A DNA stretch of 64,000 nucleotides from Rubellimicrobium rubrum (GTDB lineage: Bacteria; Pseudomonadota; Alphaproteobacteria; Rhodobacterales; Rhodobacteraceae). The notes under the pieces are model-generated. The model made no database searches. It was not told where the DNA came from and was given only the letters and a program-made list of their open reading frames with translations. Made by a program: the position numbers and the translations under genes. Location: the NCBI RefSeq assembly GCF_006152115.1, contig NZ_VDFU01000001.1:310001-374000 (forward strand), given 5' to 3'. Shown here piece after piece: positions 35,465-44,485 of this stretch (positions are counted from its first letter, which is position 1; every line of letters begins with the position of its first letter).

Positions 35465-36763
35465 CTACTCCACGATCGCCTGGTAGATCAGGGCACGCAG
35501 CTTGCCATGGTCATCGACATCCATCGTCTCTTCGCCGAGTTGGGTGAAGTAGGTCACCACCATCTCCTCTTCCGGATCGACCCAATAGGTCGAGTGATAT
35601 GCACCACCCCAGCGGAACTCGCCCTCGTTGACCGGGACCCCGAGCGTTCCCGGGTCGAGCACCACCTCGAAGCCATAGCCGAACCCCGCGCCCGGTTCGA
35701 ACTCGATGCCGCCGAGGTGGTCGGTCGTCATCAGCGTCACCGTCATGGGCGCCAGGATGCGTTCGCCGCCTGGCGCAACGCCGCCTTGCCGCAGCATCTC
35801 AAGAAAGGCCGCATAGTCGTGCGCCGTCGATACCAGCCCCGCGCCGCCCGAGAAGGTGACGTTCGGTCCGTCGCCCACGACATAATCGCCTTGGTCCCAC
35901 ATCGCGCCGACATCAGGAGCGGGCGTCAGGCCCTCCTCGGTCATCTCATAAACCGTGGCGAGCCGGTTGGCCTTGGCTTCGGGCAGGAAGAAGTGAGTAT
36001 CGGTCATTCCGATCGGGTCGAAGAAACGGTCCTGGAAAAACGCGTCGAGCGGCTGGCCCGACACGACCTCGATCAACGCGCCCAGGATGTCGGTGTTGCT
36101 GCCGTAGATGTACTCGGTGCCGGGCTGGGCGATCATCGGCAGGTCGGCCATCCGTCTGACGATCTCGCGGATGGGCTCATCGTCGCTGGCGAAGTACCAG
36201 CCGGTGATGCCGGCCTCCTGCCAAGCCTCGTCGGTCACTCCGTTGATCCAGGCGCCGTAGGGAATGCCCGAGGTGTGGGTCAGCAGATCGCGGATCGTGA
36301 TCGGCCGCTTGGCCGGTATCTCGTAGTAGCCGCCCTCCTCGTCCTCGACTGCGACCGTCGTTTCCATCCATTCCGGCATGTACTTGCCCACCGGATCGTC
36401 GACGAGCAGCTTGCCCTCCTCTTGGAGGAGCAGAACGCCCGCCGAAGTGATGGCCTTGGTCTGGGACGCGATGCGGAAGATCGTGTCCGTCGTCATGGGC
36501 GTCTGCGATCCGACGTCCTGATGACCGAAGGCCCGGCTGTAGGCGATCCGACCATCCTTGGCGACGAGGATCACCATGCCGGGCAGGACACCCTCATCGA
36601 CATAGGCCTGCATCACCGCTGTCAGTCGTTCGAGCCGCTCTGCGGACAGGCCAAGTTGGTCCGGCGACGCCTCGGCCCAGTGATCGGCCTGAGCGGCCGG
36701 TGCCAGGAGAGCCGAGAGCGCGGTCGCTGCGAGTAGGTGCTTCGGGATGGTGATGAACGGCAT
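35465..36763 (-). CDS. Exported serine hydrolase, class C beta-lactamase-like family
   Basis: A 432-residue protein with a signal peptide (LLAATALSALLAPAAQAD). The beta-lactamase/transpeptidase fold shows the nucleophile motif Ser100-Gln-Thr-Lys103 in FRIASQTKAI, the helix LLTHTSGIPYG, the second motif region in PGTEYIYGSNTDILG (Tyr-Gly-Ser rather than Tyr-x-Asn) and the third region FRWGGAYHSTYWVDP, which lacks a Lys-Thr-Gly. This pattern is common in esterases and peptidases of the EstB/serine-hydrolase group rather than in true beta-lactamases. AAAGGAGG precedes the ATG. It stands alone between a transposase remnant and a long gap. Substrate unknown. Confidence 0.88.
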   Translation of the reverse strand: MPFITIPKHLLAATALSALLAPAAQADHWAEASPDQLGLSAERLERLTAVMQAYVDEGVLPGMVILVAKDGRIAYSRAFGHQDVGSQTPMTTDTIFRIASQTKAITSAGVLLLQEEGKLLVDDPVGKYMPEWMETTVAVEDEEGGYYEIPAKRPITIRDLLTHTSGIPYGAWINGVTDEAWQEAGITGWYFASDDEPIREIVRRMADLPMIAQPGTEYIYGSNTDILGALIEVVSGQPLDAFFQDRFFDPIGMTDTHFFLPEAKANRLATVYEMTEEGLTPAPDVGAMWDQGDYVVGDGPNVTFSGGAGLVSTAHDYAAFLEMLRQGGVAPGGERILAPMTVTLMTTDHLGGIEFEPGAGFGYGFEVVLDPGTLGVPVNEGEFRWGGAYHSTYWVDPEEEMVVTYFTQLGEETMDVDDHGKLRALIYQAIVE

Positions 36764-37189
36764 GGTTCATCCTCCTTTGACGTTTCTGGTGTGCCGTCGC
36801 CCTGACGCAGGCCGGCAAGGATGAAGCTGTAGGATTGTATGCCCGCCGTAAACGCACAATCTGACCGTGTTCACCCTGACCCGGAGCCTCTTCGATAGCC
36901 AAGGCCGATCCGGGTAGTCCTCTCGGCGATCGAGACCACCGCCTCCGCGTCATGAAAGATGTTGCGGCCCTGATCCAATGGGACTGGCCGGTCCGGGGAG
37001 TCCTGGCCGCCGCCAGTTCCTACCGGAGCCTCTCGACCGCCACGCCTACGCCCTTGTTCATATCGGCCCAGGCCCCGGTGGCGTCAGGACCCGTGCTACA
37101 CCAATCTGCACGAGCCATTCAGTGGGGGCCGGCCAAAGAAGCCCAGCCGCGCTGGGCCTGCCCGGGACCGTTTGTTCCGTACCTGGAGA
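36764..37189. other. Intergenic region between the serine hydrolase and an IS6 remnant
   Basis: These 426 bases carry no supportable gene; frames are short and Arg/Pro-rich. Its left part should hold the serine hydrolase promoter. Its right part may include unrecognisable IS6 sequence. Confidence 0.3.
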
Positions 37190-37571
37190 CAAGCGCTTCC
37201 GGCACTCCGCCTTCGTCGCCCACCGCCCATCAGAGGGTGTGCTGGACCCCGTTCATCCTTACGAACACCCCCGTCCAAGTGCCAGCGGGAGGAACGCATC
37301 CAACTCAATCGCCTCTTGCGGGTCTCGGCCGCGACGATCGGCCCGAACCTTTGTAGCCAGGACCGGACCGTCTCAGGGCTGACGTCTCTGCCGCGCTCAT
37401 GCAGCAGGTCCTTGTCGTTCCGGAGCGACGGCGGGAACCGCACGTACAGCAGTACCGGCAGTCGGATCACCTCAGATATTGTTTTGAAACACCGAAGCGG
37501 TCTGCGTTGACTTATGCCGCGGAGAGTAGCGGGTCCCCTGCCCCACTCAAGCCAAGGCCTTTTGACACTAT
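37190..37571 (-). mobile_element. IS6-family transposase remnant, copy 1
   Basis: On the minus strand from 37515, RRPLRCFKTISEVIRLPV, LLYVRFPPSLRNDKDLLHERG, VSPETVRSWLQRFGPIVAAE and SSRWHLDGGV match the N-terminal half of IS6 transposases. A frameshift near 37245 moves the WRAV-DEGEVLEALV segment to another frame (WAVGDEGGVPEALVS), after which similarity stops. The right end reads AAGGCCTTTTGACACTATT, matching the end shared by the other copies. Catalytic DDE residues beyond the first Asp are lost. Confidence 0.75.
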
Positions 37572-37647
37572 TAGAAGACATTCGGCTCGCTGCGACGCAT
37601 TCATGGTCCGACAGCTTGTCGACGTCATCTGCGTAGGGAGGAATGCT

Positions 37648-38403
37648 GTGCCAGTTCAACTCTTCGATCTGACGGGGCGCAGAGCCTTGGTAACCGGGTC
37701 GTCACAGGGTATCGGTTTTGCACTGGCGCGAGGGCTGGCGGAAGCTGGCGCTTCGGTGGTCCTGAACGGACGCGATCCTGCGCGGCTATCTGCGGCAGCG
37801 GCGCAGATCCCCGGAGCAGCCTCGCTCCTTTTCGACGCCACCGATCACACGGAAGTCCGGCAGGCCGTGGACAGCTTTGAGCGCGCGACCGGACCGATCG
37901 ACATCTTGGTCAACAATGCCGGAATGCAGCACCGGGCGCCCCTCGAAGAGTTCCCGGCCGACGCTTTCGAACGGCTGTTGCAGACCAATATCGCGAGCGT
38001 ATTTCATGTCGGTCAGGCCGTTGCACGCCACATGATTGCGCGCGGTCGTGGCAAGATCATCAACATCGCGTCCGTCCAGACTGCCCTCGCCCGGCCAGGG
38101 ATCGCACCCTACACCGCAACCAAAGGCGCGGTCGGCAATCTAACCATGGGAATGGCCACCGATTGGGCGAAGCATGGCCTGAACTGCAACGCGATTGCGC
38201 CAGGCTACTTCGATACTCCGCTCAATGCCGCCTTGGTGGCCGATCCCGACTTCTCCGCATGGCTCGAGAGGAGGACCCCCGCAGGCCGCTGGGGCCGTGT
38301 CGAAGAACTGGTTGGGGCCTGCATCTTTCTGGCTTCAGACGCCGCAAGCTTCGTGAACGGGCACGTTCTTTACGTGGATGGCGGGATCACAGCGTCACTA
38401 TGA
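37648..38403 (+). CDS. SDR family oxidoreductase, gluconate 5-dehydrogenase-like
   Basis: A 251-residue classical short-chain dehydrogenase. The start is GTG 37648 with GGGAGG 7 bases upstream; an in-frame extension overlaps the IS6 remnant and is not credible. Features: LFDLTGRRALVTGSSQGIGF (cofactor TGxxxGxG), LVNNAG (NNAG), the catalytic Ser in INIASVQTALARPG, YTATKGAVGN (YxxxK) and the C-terminal LYVDGG. The N-terminal LFDLTG and the overall pattern resemble gluconate 5-dehydrogenases (IdnO), suggesting sugar-acid metabolism. IS6 remnants flank it on both sides, so promoter context may have been altered. Confidence 0.85.
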   Translation: MPVQLFDLTGRRALVTGSSQGIGFALARGLAEAGASVVLNGRDPARLSAAAAQIPGAASLLFDATDHTEVRQAVDSFERATGPIDILVNNAGMQHRAPLEEFPADAFERLLQTNIASVFHVGQAVARHMIARGRGKIINIASVQTALARPGIAPYTATKGAVGNLTMGMATDWAKHGLNCNAIAPGYFDTPLNAALVADPDFSAWLERRTPAGRWGRVEELVGACIFLASDAASFVNGHVLYVDGGITASL

Positions 38404-38469
38404 CGGCCCGCATCGTGCTCATGGCAACTGAAGGCACCATTTGGCGGTTGCATCGGCGCACCTCCCTGT

Positions 38470-38850
38470 CCTTTCGCCTGGGAACAACGGCCTCCAGCGC
38501 CCCAGACGGTGTGCCGGACACCACTCACCTGCACGCACACCTCGTCCAAATGCCAGCGCCAGCGTCAAGACTTCGTGCTGCCCACCCCCTTCTTGCGCAT
38601 CTCGGCCGCGAGCATCGGCGCGAAGCGCAACCACCAGATCCGCACCGTCCCGTGGCTCACCTCGATCCCGCTCCTGCGGAGAAGGTCCTCCACGTTCCGC
38701 ATGGGGAGCGGAAAGCGAACGTAGAGCATCAAGGTCAGCCGCGTGCTCTTGGGGGCTGATGCGGAGATGCCGGAACGGACGGCGCTGGGCCGTTGCCGCC
38801 AGGCGGGGCAGAGCCTCAGCCCGACTGAACCTGCATCGCTCCGACACACC
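38470..38850 (-). mobile_element. IS6-family transposase remnant, copy 2
   Basis: Minus-strand fragments in two frames are QRRPFRHLRISPQEH, then LTLMLYVRFPLPMRNVEDLLR, VSHGTVRIWWLRFAPMLAAEM, and after another shift WRWHLDEVCVQVSGVRHTVW. They are the N-terminal half of the same transposase as the other copies, with two frameshifts and no C-terminal half. It lies between two SDR genes. Confidence 0.75.
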
Positions 38851-38951
38851 TCCGCGTCTTCACCTTCCCCCAGGCGAGGCGTCCCTGCCCTCTTGGCCCG
38901 CCGCGCTCGCGGCCTAGCTGCCGACCCGACGTCGCGCTGAGAGGAGCCGCC

Positions 38952-39938
38952 ATGACCGACCTGTCCCATGCCTCTGTCGTGATCACCGGCGCCTCCTCCG
39001 GCATCGGCCGCGCCACCGCCCGAGCTTTTGCCCAAAGAGGCGCGCGCCTCACCCTTGCCGCCCGGCGCGGCGACGTGCTGGAAGAGGCCGCGCGTGAGTG
39101 CCGCGCCCTGGGCGGCGACGCCGTCGTGGCGCCTACCGATGTCACCGACCCCGAAGCCGTCCGGGCGCTGGCACGCGCCGCCCAGGACAGGTGGGGGCGT
39201 ATCGATGTGTGGGTGAACAACGCCGGCGTGGGTGCGGTCGGCCGCTTTGACGCGGTGCCGCTCGACCTCCACCGGCAGGTCATCGAGGTGAACCTCATGG
39301 GTGCGCTCTACGGCGCCCATGCCGTGATCCCGGTGTTCCGGCGGCAGGGTGCGGGCGTCCTGGTCAACAACGTATCCATGGGCGCCTGGGCGCCCATGCC
39401 CTTTGCCGCGGCCTACACGGCGTCCAAGTTCGGCCTGCGCGGCCTTGCCGCCAGCCTCCGCCAGGAACTGGCGGAGCACCCCCGCATCCATGTCTGCGGT
39501 GTCTTTCCATCCATGATCGACACCCCCGGCATCCAGCACGGCGCCAACCTGTCCGGCCGCAACGTCGATCCCGGCCCCTACCTTTACGCACCCGAGCGCG
39601 TGGCCGAGGCCATTGTCGGCGTCGCCCTCCACCCCCGAGCCGAGGTGGCGGTGGGTTTCCCCGCGGGCTGGGCACGCTTCGGCTACGGCGTGGCACCTCT
39701 ACCGACCGAGGCCGCCATCGGCTTCGTGGCCCGGCGCGCTATGGACCGCGCTTCCCGGGCACCCCTGCGGGAGGGGGCGCTCCGGCACCCCATCCCCGAC
39801 GGAACGCACGCGAGCGGCGGCTGGCTCGACCGCCCCGGCACGGTGGAGGCAGGACGTGCCAACACCGTCGTGCTCGGCGCCGCTGCCCTGGGCCTCGGCG
39901 CTCTGGCCCTGAGCCTCGCGCGCCGTCGCCGGGCCTAG
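38952..39938 (+). CDS. SDR family oxidoreductase with C-terminal membrane helix
   Basis: A 328-residue short-chain dehydrogenase with the TGASSGIGRATA cofactor loop, VWVNNAG, the Ser-containing NNVSMGAWAPMP and YTASKFGLRGLAASLR (YxxxK). After the roughly 250-residue catalytic domain there is an extension ending in a hydrophobic helix (VVLGAAALGLGALALSLARRRRA), so the protein is probably tail-anchored in the inner membrane. AGGAG lies before the ATG. This architecture is common among uncharacterised SDRs of alphaproteobacteria. Substrate unknown. Confidence 0.88.
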   Translation: MTDLSHASVVITGASSGIGRATARAFAQRGARLTLAARRGDVLEEAARECRALGGDAVVAPTDVTDPEAVRALARAAQDRWGRIDVWVNNAGVGAVGRFDAVPLDLHRQVIEVNLMGALYGAHAVIPVFRRQGAGVLVNNVSMGAWAPMPFAAAYTASKFGLRGLAASLRQELAEHPRIHVCGVFPSMIDTPGIQHGANLSGRNVDPGPYLYAPERVAEAIVGVALHPRAEVAVGFPAGWARFGYGVAPLPTEAAIGFVARRAMDRASRAPLREGALRHPIPDGTHASGGWLDRPGTVEAGRANTVVLGAAALGLGALALSLARRRRA

Positions 39939-39970
39939 GCTCGTCACCGCTGTCAGGTCTGGAGAGGGTA

Positions 39971-40128
39971 CTGTCAGAGGAAACAGACTTGCGGCGGCCC
40001 TTGTCGTCCTGACCCGCTGTCGTCCGGACACGGGATCAGAGTTTCTCGGGTCAAAGCCAAGATGAGTGACAAGAGGCAGGTCGACCAAGCGCTCTTGGAC
40101 CTCGACACGCCGGTTTGCTTTGACAATG
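39971..40128. repeat. ~158-bp repeat with inverted ends, copy A (beside IS6 copy 3)
   Basis: Begins CTGTCAGAGGAAACAGACTTG-like (first 20 bases at 39971-39990) and ends GGTTTGCTTTGACAATGC. Interior landmarks shared with the other copies are a CTGTCGTCCGG segment, GGGATCAGAGTTTCTCGG, TCAAAGCCAAG and a GACC-AGCGCT segment. The ends are imperfect inverted repeats. It abuts the 3-prime end of an IS6 transposase remnant. Confidence 0.65.
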
Positions 40129-40879
40129 CAGTTGCCGCCACTCGGCACGAGCGCCGGTGCGGCCCTGCTTGCAAGCAGGGCGGCTGGGGAGGCTCCGACC
40201 TGAACTGAGTTGGTTGCAAACCGAGGAGTGGACGGCGGCAAACGTCCGGAGACCGTGTAGACGCCGGAAGCGCTGCATCACTCTCTTCTAGCCATCGGAA
40301 GAGCTGATGGGAGTTCTCAACCCGGTTGCTCTCCCAACGACTAGTGAGTTGCCGCCCGCGGCGCCGATCTCCTTGAGAACGGCTCCATGAAAGCGATGCC
40401 CATCCGTCAGGAGTTCCTCAAGTCGCCCATTCCGCTTCATCGTCTTGCGCAGAACGTCAGGGCAGCCTTCTTGTCCCGCGTCTTGGGCACGAACGCACCC
40501 AGCACCTCGCCTTCGTCTCCACCGCTCGCCAGAGATAGTGCTGGACCCCGTTCACCTTCACGAACACCTCGTCCAAGTGCCAGCGCCAGCGGAAGGAGCG
40601 CAGCCCACTCGCGCGCTTCTTTCGGTTCTTAGTCGCGAACACATGGCCGCATCTCAACCACCAGAACTGCACCGTCTCGTGGCTTACCTCGATGCTGCGC
40701 TGATGCAGAAGGTCGTCGAACTTGCCCAATGGAAGCGGAAGCTGGAAGCGAATAGAGCATGACCGCTTGGCGGACCACCTCTGACTAGGTCTTGAAGCAG
40801 CGAAACGAGTTGCGCTGGGTCGTGCCGGATAGGCATGCGAGGTTCCTGCCCTGTTCAAGACAAGTTCTTCTGACACTGC
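40129..40879 (-). mobile_element. IS6-family transposase remnant, copy 3 (near full length, frameshifted)
   Basis: The most complete copy. Reading on the minus strand: QRNSFRCFKT (then a stop), SEVVRQAVMLYS, KFDDLLHQRSIEVSHETVQFWW, WRWHLDEVFVKVNGVQHYLWRAV, a frameshift, GEVLGAFVPKTRDKKAA, LRKTMKRNGRLEELLTDG, NRVENSHQLFRWLEES, and MQRFRRLHGLRTFAAVHSSV near the end, closing with AEWRQL at about 40130. The right end AAGTTCTTCTGACACTGC is an inverted match to the far end of the adjoining repeat (GTACTGTCAGAGGAAA), so the element may span 39968-40879. Several shifts and a stop make it inactive. No target duplication was found. Confidence 0.8.
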
Positions 40880-40988
40880 TCGATTGAGAGCTCCCGTTCT
40901 ACGGTCGCAATCTGCCTCGGCGGATGCCCCCACTTGACGCTGGTCCGCCTGACACCGCCCGTCAGGATAGGCACTGCGAACTGGCCTT

Positions 40989-43457
40989 CTAGCTTTCAGA
41001 GATCGGCCGTCTCGTTTCCAGACCAAAGAGGTCGTTGGCGCAGCGCAGGACCGGGGGCCCCGTGAGCGCGATCAGGTCGAACTGCCGATCGCTCCGCACG
41101 TCGATGGTGCGGCGCTCACCAGGGAGAAGCGTGATGAGCATTTCGTCGGCCTCCGCCTCCGGGTCGAGCCGGTCGGCGAAGAAACACAGATCCTTGAGCA
41201 GGGTGCGCGCCTCGATCTCCACGAGGCAGCCGGCCTGGTGTCGGTGGAGCGTGACGGAGAAGTCGGGCGGCGGGAGCGCGAGGTGCACGTCCTCCGCAAA
41301 GTAATGGGTTGCCGTGCAGTCCCCCATCGTGGCGACGATCAGTTCGCGCGCAGAGTCGCCGGGCGTCGCGATCTCGGGCGGGATGGGCAACTCCTCGGCC
41401 GTGAAACGGTCCACGCACAGTCGCCAGTGACGATGCTCGGCCAGCACAGTGCCGTCGAAGCTCAGGCGACGCAGGTGGACGGGCACGCGCCAGAACATTG
41501 GGGCGTCGTTGATCGCCACGGCGGCCAAGCCATCCCCGCGCGGCTGGATGGTCAGGAGGTGGGGCGCGAAGATCCGACGCAGCGCGTACCAAAGCGGTTT
41601 TCGCTGCCCCCGGCTGTCGATGGCGGACCAGGACGTGACCGGCCAACAGTCGTTAAGTTGCCAGACAATCGCGCCCATGCAGCGGGGGCGGTGGGAGCGC
41701 CAGTGCTCGACGGCCAAGGCGATGGCGCGTGCCTGATTGAGCTGGGTGACAAAGTGCCAGTCGTCCATCGAGGATGGTCGCGGCAAGTGCCCGTCGAGCC
41801 CCCGCAGGAGCTTGTCGTTGCCGTTGGTCGCCTTCTGGTGGTGCAGCACGCCCGAGGAATCCGGCGACAGGGGGCCGCGCACGGAGGCGGACAGTGTGGC
41901 CCAGGTCGGCGGGGCCTGCCAGCCGAACTCGGACACGAGGCGCGGAACGCTGTCGCCGTAATGCTCGTAACCTTTCTCGTTCCAGACGTCCCAGACATGG
42001 GTGCAGCCGTGGTCCGGATCGTTGGGGTGGATGTCCATGGAGCCTGAATAAGGGCTGCCAGCCCAGTAGGCGCGGGCGGGGTCCAGTTCGGCCACGAGAC
42101 GCGGCAGGAGGTCGAGGTAGTAGCCCAAGCCCCAGCTGAGATCGCCGAGCGGTTCCCTCCAGCCCCAGTCGAACCAGCCCCAGATGTTTTCGTTGTTGCC
42201 GTTCCAGATCGCGAGCGAGGCATGAGGCATGAGGCGGACGATGTTGTCCCGGGCCTCGGCCTCGATCTCGGCAGGGAGTTCACCCTCCTCCGGATAGGCT
42301 GCGCAGGCAAAGAGGAAGTCCTGCCAGACGAGGATGCCCGCCTCGTCGCAGGCGTCGTAAAAGGCGTCCGTCTCGTAGATGCCACCGCCCCAGACGCGAA
42401 GAAGGTTGATGTTGGCCGCCTTGGCCTGCGCGACGCGGGTGCGGTAGCGCTCAGGCGAGACTCTGGGCAGAAAGATATCGTCTGGGATCCAGTTGGCGCC
42501 GCGAACCCAAACCGGGACCTCGTTCACCACGAGGGCAAAGGCGGAACCATGGACGTCGGGCGAGGTATCCAGGCGAATGGAGCGGAAGCCGACGCGGCGG
42601 GTCCACTGATCAAGCTGCACCTGAGAGGAAGTGAGGCGCACGGACAGACCATAGAGGGGTTGGTCGCCGAGACCGTGCGGCCACCAGAGCTGGGGGTCTG
42701 CGACCAAGAGAACGAGGCGCGCCCGGCCAGTCGCGGGATCGACCACGGCCCGGGCAGTCACTCCGGCCACCCCGGCCTCGACCGTAAGGGGGACGTCCGG
42801 GTCGAGGAGTTCGACGACGACATCGATCTCTACCGTCCCCTGCCCTCCAGCAAGGCTGACGGTCGGGCGGACCTCGCTGAGACGCGCGACGGACCAGCTC
42901 TCAAGCCGGACAGGCTTCCAGATGCCTGCGGTGACGACGGTCGGCCCCCAGTCCCAGCCGAAGTTGCAGGCCATCTTGCGCGTGAGGTTCGCCGGGCCCG
43001 GGTAGTTGGCGGGTCGCGGCGCGACCTGCTTCGCGAGGTCCTTGCCCTCGGCCCAGGCCGAGCGAAACGCGACCTCGAGCCGGTTTGCCCCCTCGCGCAG
43101 ATGAGGCGTGATGTCGAGCCGGTAGATCCGGTTCATGTTGCGCGTCTCGCCGAGACTGTGCCCGTTCAGCGTGACCGTGGCAAAGGTGTCGAGCCCTTCA
43201 AACACGAGATCCACGCGGGGATCGTGGCCCGCCCAGTCGAACGTCGTCCGATAGGTCCAGTCCTGCCGACCAACCCAGTCCTGTGCGATCTCGTTGCTGT
43301 CGAGGAACGGATCGGGCAGGAGCCCAGCCGCCAGCAGGTCCATATGGACGACACCCGGAACCTCGGCCGGGATGGAGTCTGGCAGACCGGGAGGCAGGGA
43401 CGGCCCCGTACCGCGCAGGACCCATTCCGTTGGGAGAGCATGGCTGGTGAGGGGCAT
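40989..43457 (-). CDS. Beta-mannosidase, glycoside hydrolase family 2
   Basis: An 822-residue enzyme from ATG 43457 (a 50-residue in-frame extension has no motif). The N-terminal domain has VPGVVHMDLLAAGLLPDPF and DWTYRTTFDW, typical of beta-mannosidases, then NFGWDWGPTVVTAGIWKPV. The barrel carries LLRVWGGGIYETDAFYDACD, acid/base Glu423 in WNGNNENIWGW and nucleophile Glu510 in LVSEFGWQAPP; the WQLNDCWPVTSWS segment near residue 635 is also family-typical. No signal peptide, so it should trim cytoplasmic beta-mannosides. It is isolated, with IS6-derived DNA on both sides and no transporter adjacent. It may serve the sugar importer at 25-29 kb. Confidence 0.92.
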   Translation of the reverse strand: MPLTSHALPTEWVLRGTGPSLPPGLPDSIPAEVPGVVHMDLLAAGLLPDPFLDSNEIAQDWVGRQDWTYRTTFDWAGHDPRVDLVFEGLDTFATVTLNGHSLGETRNMNRIYRLDITPHLREGANRLEVAFRSAWAEGKDLAKQVAPRPANYPGPANLTRKMACNFGWDWGPTVVTAGIWKPVRLESWSVARLSEVRPTVSLAGGQGTVEIDVVVELLDPDVPLTVEAGVAGVTARAVVDPATGRARLVLLVADPQLWWPHGLGDQPLYGLSVRLTSSQVQLDQWTRRVGFRSIRLDTSPDVHGSAFALVVNEVPVWVRGANWIPDDIFLPRVSPERYRTRVAQAKAANINLLRVWGGGIYETDAFYDACDEAGILVWQDFLFACAAYPEEGELPAEIEAEARDNIVRLMPHASLAIWNGNNENIWGWFDWGWREPLGDLSWGLGYYLDLLPRLVAELDPARAYWAGSPYSGSMDIHPNDPDHGCTHVWDVWNEKGYEHYGDSVPRLVSEFGWQAPPTWATLSASVRGPLSPDSSGVLHHQKATNGNDKLLRGLDGHLPRPSSMDDWHFVTQLNQARAIALAVEHWRSHRPRCMGAIVWQLNDCWPVTSWSAIDSRGQRKPLWYALRRIFAPHLLTIQPRGDGLAAVAINDAPMFWRVPVHLRRLSFDGTVLAEHRHWRLCVDRFTAEELPIPPEIATPGDSARELIVATMGDCTATHYFAEDVHLALPPPDFSVTLHRHQAGCLVEIEARTLLKDLCFFADRLDPEAEADEMLITLLPGERRTIDVRSDRQFDLIALTGPPVLRCANDLFGLETRRPISES

Positions 43458-43682
43458 GCAAGCATCCGTACTGGAGGTGCTACTATCGCTCGATACGGCG
43501 CTGTCATGCCCGGATGGCGCCGGTGACCACAAGAACTGATTTGGTGGCGTGGATTCAAAGCCATCGCGCGACGGCTCGACATACCAAAGTCGAGGATATG
43601 CTGCCATGTGCCGAGGACGGACACGTTGCCGGATGCAGTCGCCTCAGGCCCCATGGTCGGAGTCGGACCAATGCGACCGGCA

Positions 43683-43839
43683 CTGTCCAAGAGAACCGCC
43701 TGGATCGACCCCTACCGCCCCGCCCCGTTCTTGTCTGGTCACAGGACCAGCGTTTCATGGCTCGAAGCCAAGACGACGAGTGGAAACCGGCCGGGCGAGC
43801 GCTGCGGATGCCCAGCAGGTCGATTTCCTCTGACAATGC
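43683..43839. repeat. ~158-bp repeat with inverted ends, copy B (no full IS6 beside it)
   Basis: Starts CTGTCCAAGAGAACC and ends GATTTCCTCTGACAATGCC. Shared interior landmarks are CGTTTCATGGCTCGAAGCCAAG and GGCCGGGCGAGCGCTGCGG. To its right only a very short piece resembling the transposase C-terminus (WWRRLA on the minus strand) remains. Confidence 0.6.
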
Positions 43840-44485
43840 CAGCCGACGCCACCAAGGGTCAGGCTCTGGAACCGCTTTGGTATCGTACTCGGTCAGCTGA
43901 TTCATACTGCCCGACTTTGGCGGGCGGGATGAGTGAACAGTTCCGTCTGACGGGTAAGCAGGTCGAGCGGCGTAAGTCGCATCTTCCCGAGGCGCGCGGC
44001 AGGGATCCTCACCCCGATTACTGATTGGCCCGCTGTCTCCACGAGTTCCCGCAGCCCAAGAGGCCAGTCTGTCGGAGTCTTGGCGCCTTGCCAGCCGAAC
44101 CTTGGAAGGTTCAGGTTCCGAGTGGAAGTGGCGGGAGCAGGCTGCCATACTAGCGGCCTGCCCGGCTACCAACCCACTCGTCACCGCCGACCCGTGTCAA
44201 GCGCGGCTACACCTGGAAGTCTTCCCGAGTTGCTCCGATCAACGTTGAATGAGCTGCGTTGGGCCTGCTCGAGGCATGAAATGCCTGCGCTCAAGCCAAG
44301 GAGCGCCACAGCGTGCCAAGCTGCCAAAGCAGTCGTGGACGGCGCCGCAGAGGGGTGCCTGTCGGCTCTGTGGACGCGAGCGCCTCGGGCTTGGCAGGCG
44401 GAGTGCGGGTGAAGGCTCCACACTTTTAAGGTCGCGCCGATGAAGGCTCTCGGGCAGCTAGGAACAGGAGCCCCATTTCACTATC
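43840..44485. other. Intergenic region without a recognisable gene
   Basis: These 646 bases lie between the repeat and the DUF1194 gene. Frames of 60-110 codons exist on both strands but show no domain and no ribosome site. It is probably relic DNA associated with transposition. Confidence 0.3.

Noticed and set aside
35192-36736. Plus-strand frame of 514 codons
   Set aside because: Its first ~45 codons belong to the IS481 remnant, and the remainder is antisense to the serine hydrolase.
43458-43607. 50-codon in-frame extension of the beta-mannosidase
   Set aside because: No similarity to the family N-terminus and no signal peptide; the canonical domain begins just after ATG 43457.
43555-44184. 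Minus-strand frame of 209 codons across repeat B
   Set aside because: It passes through the non-coding repeat and adjoining relic sequence; only a few codons (WWRRLA) resemble the end of an IS6 transposase.
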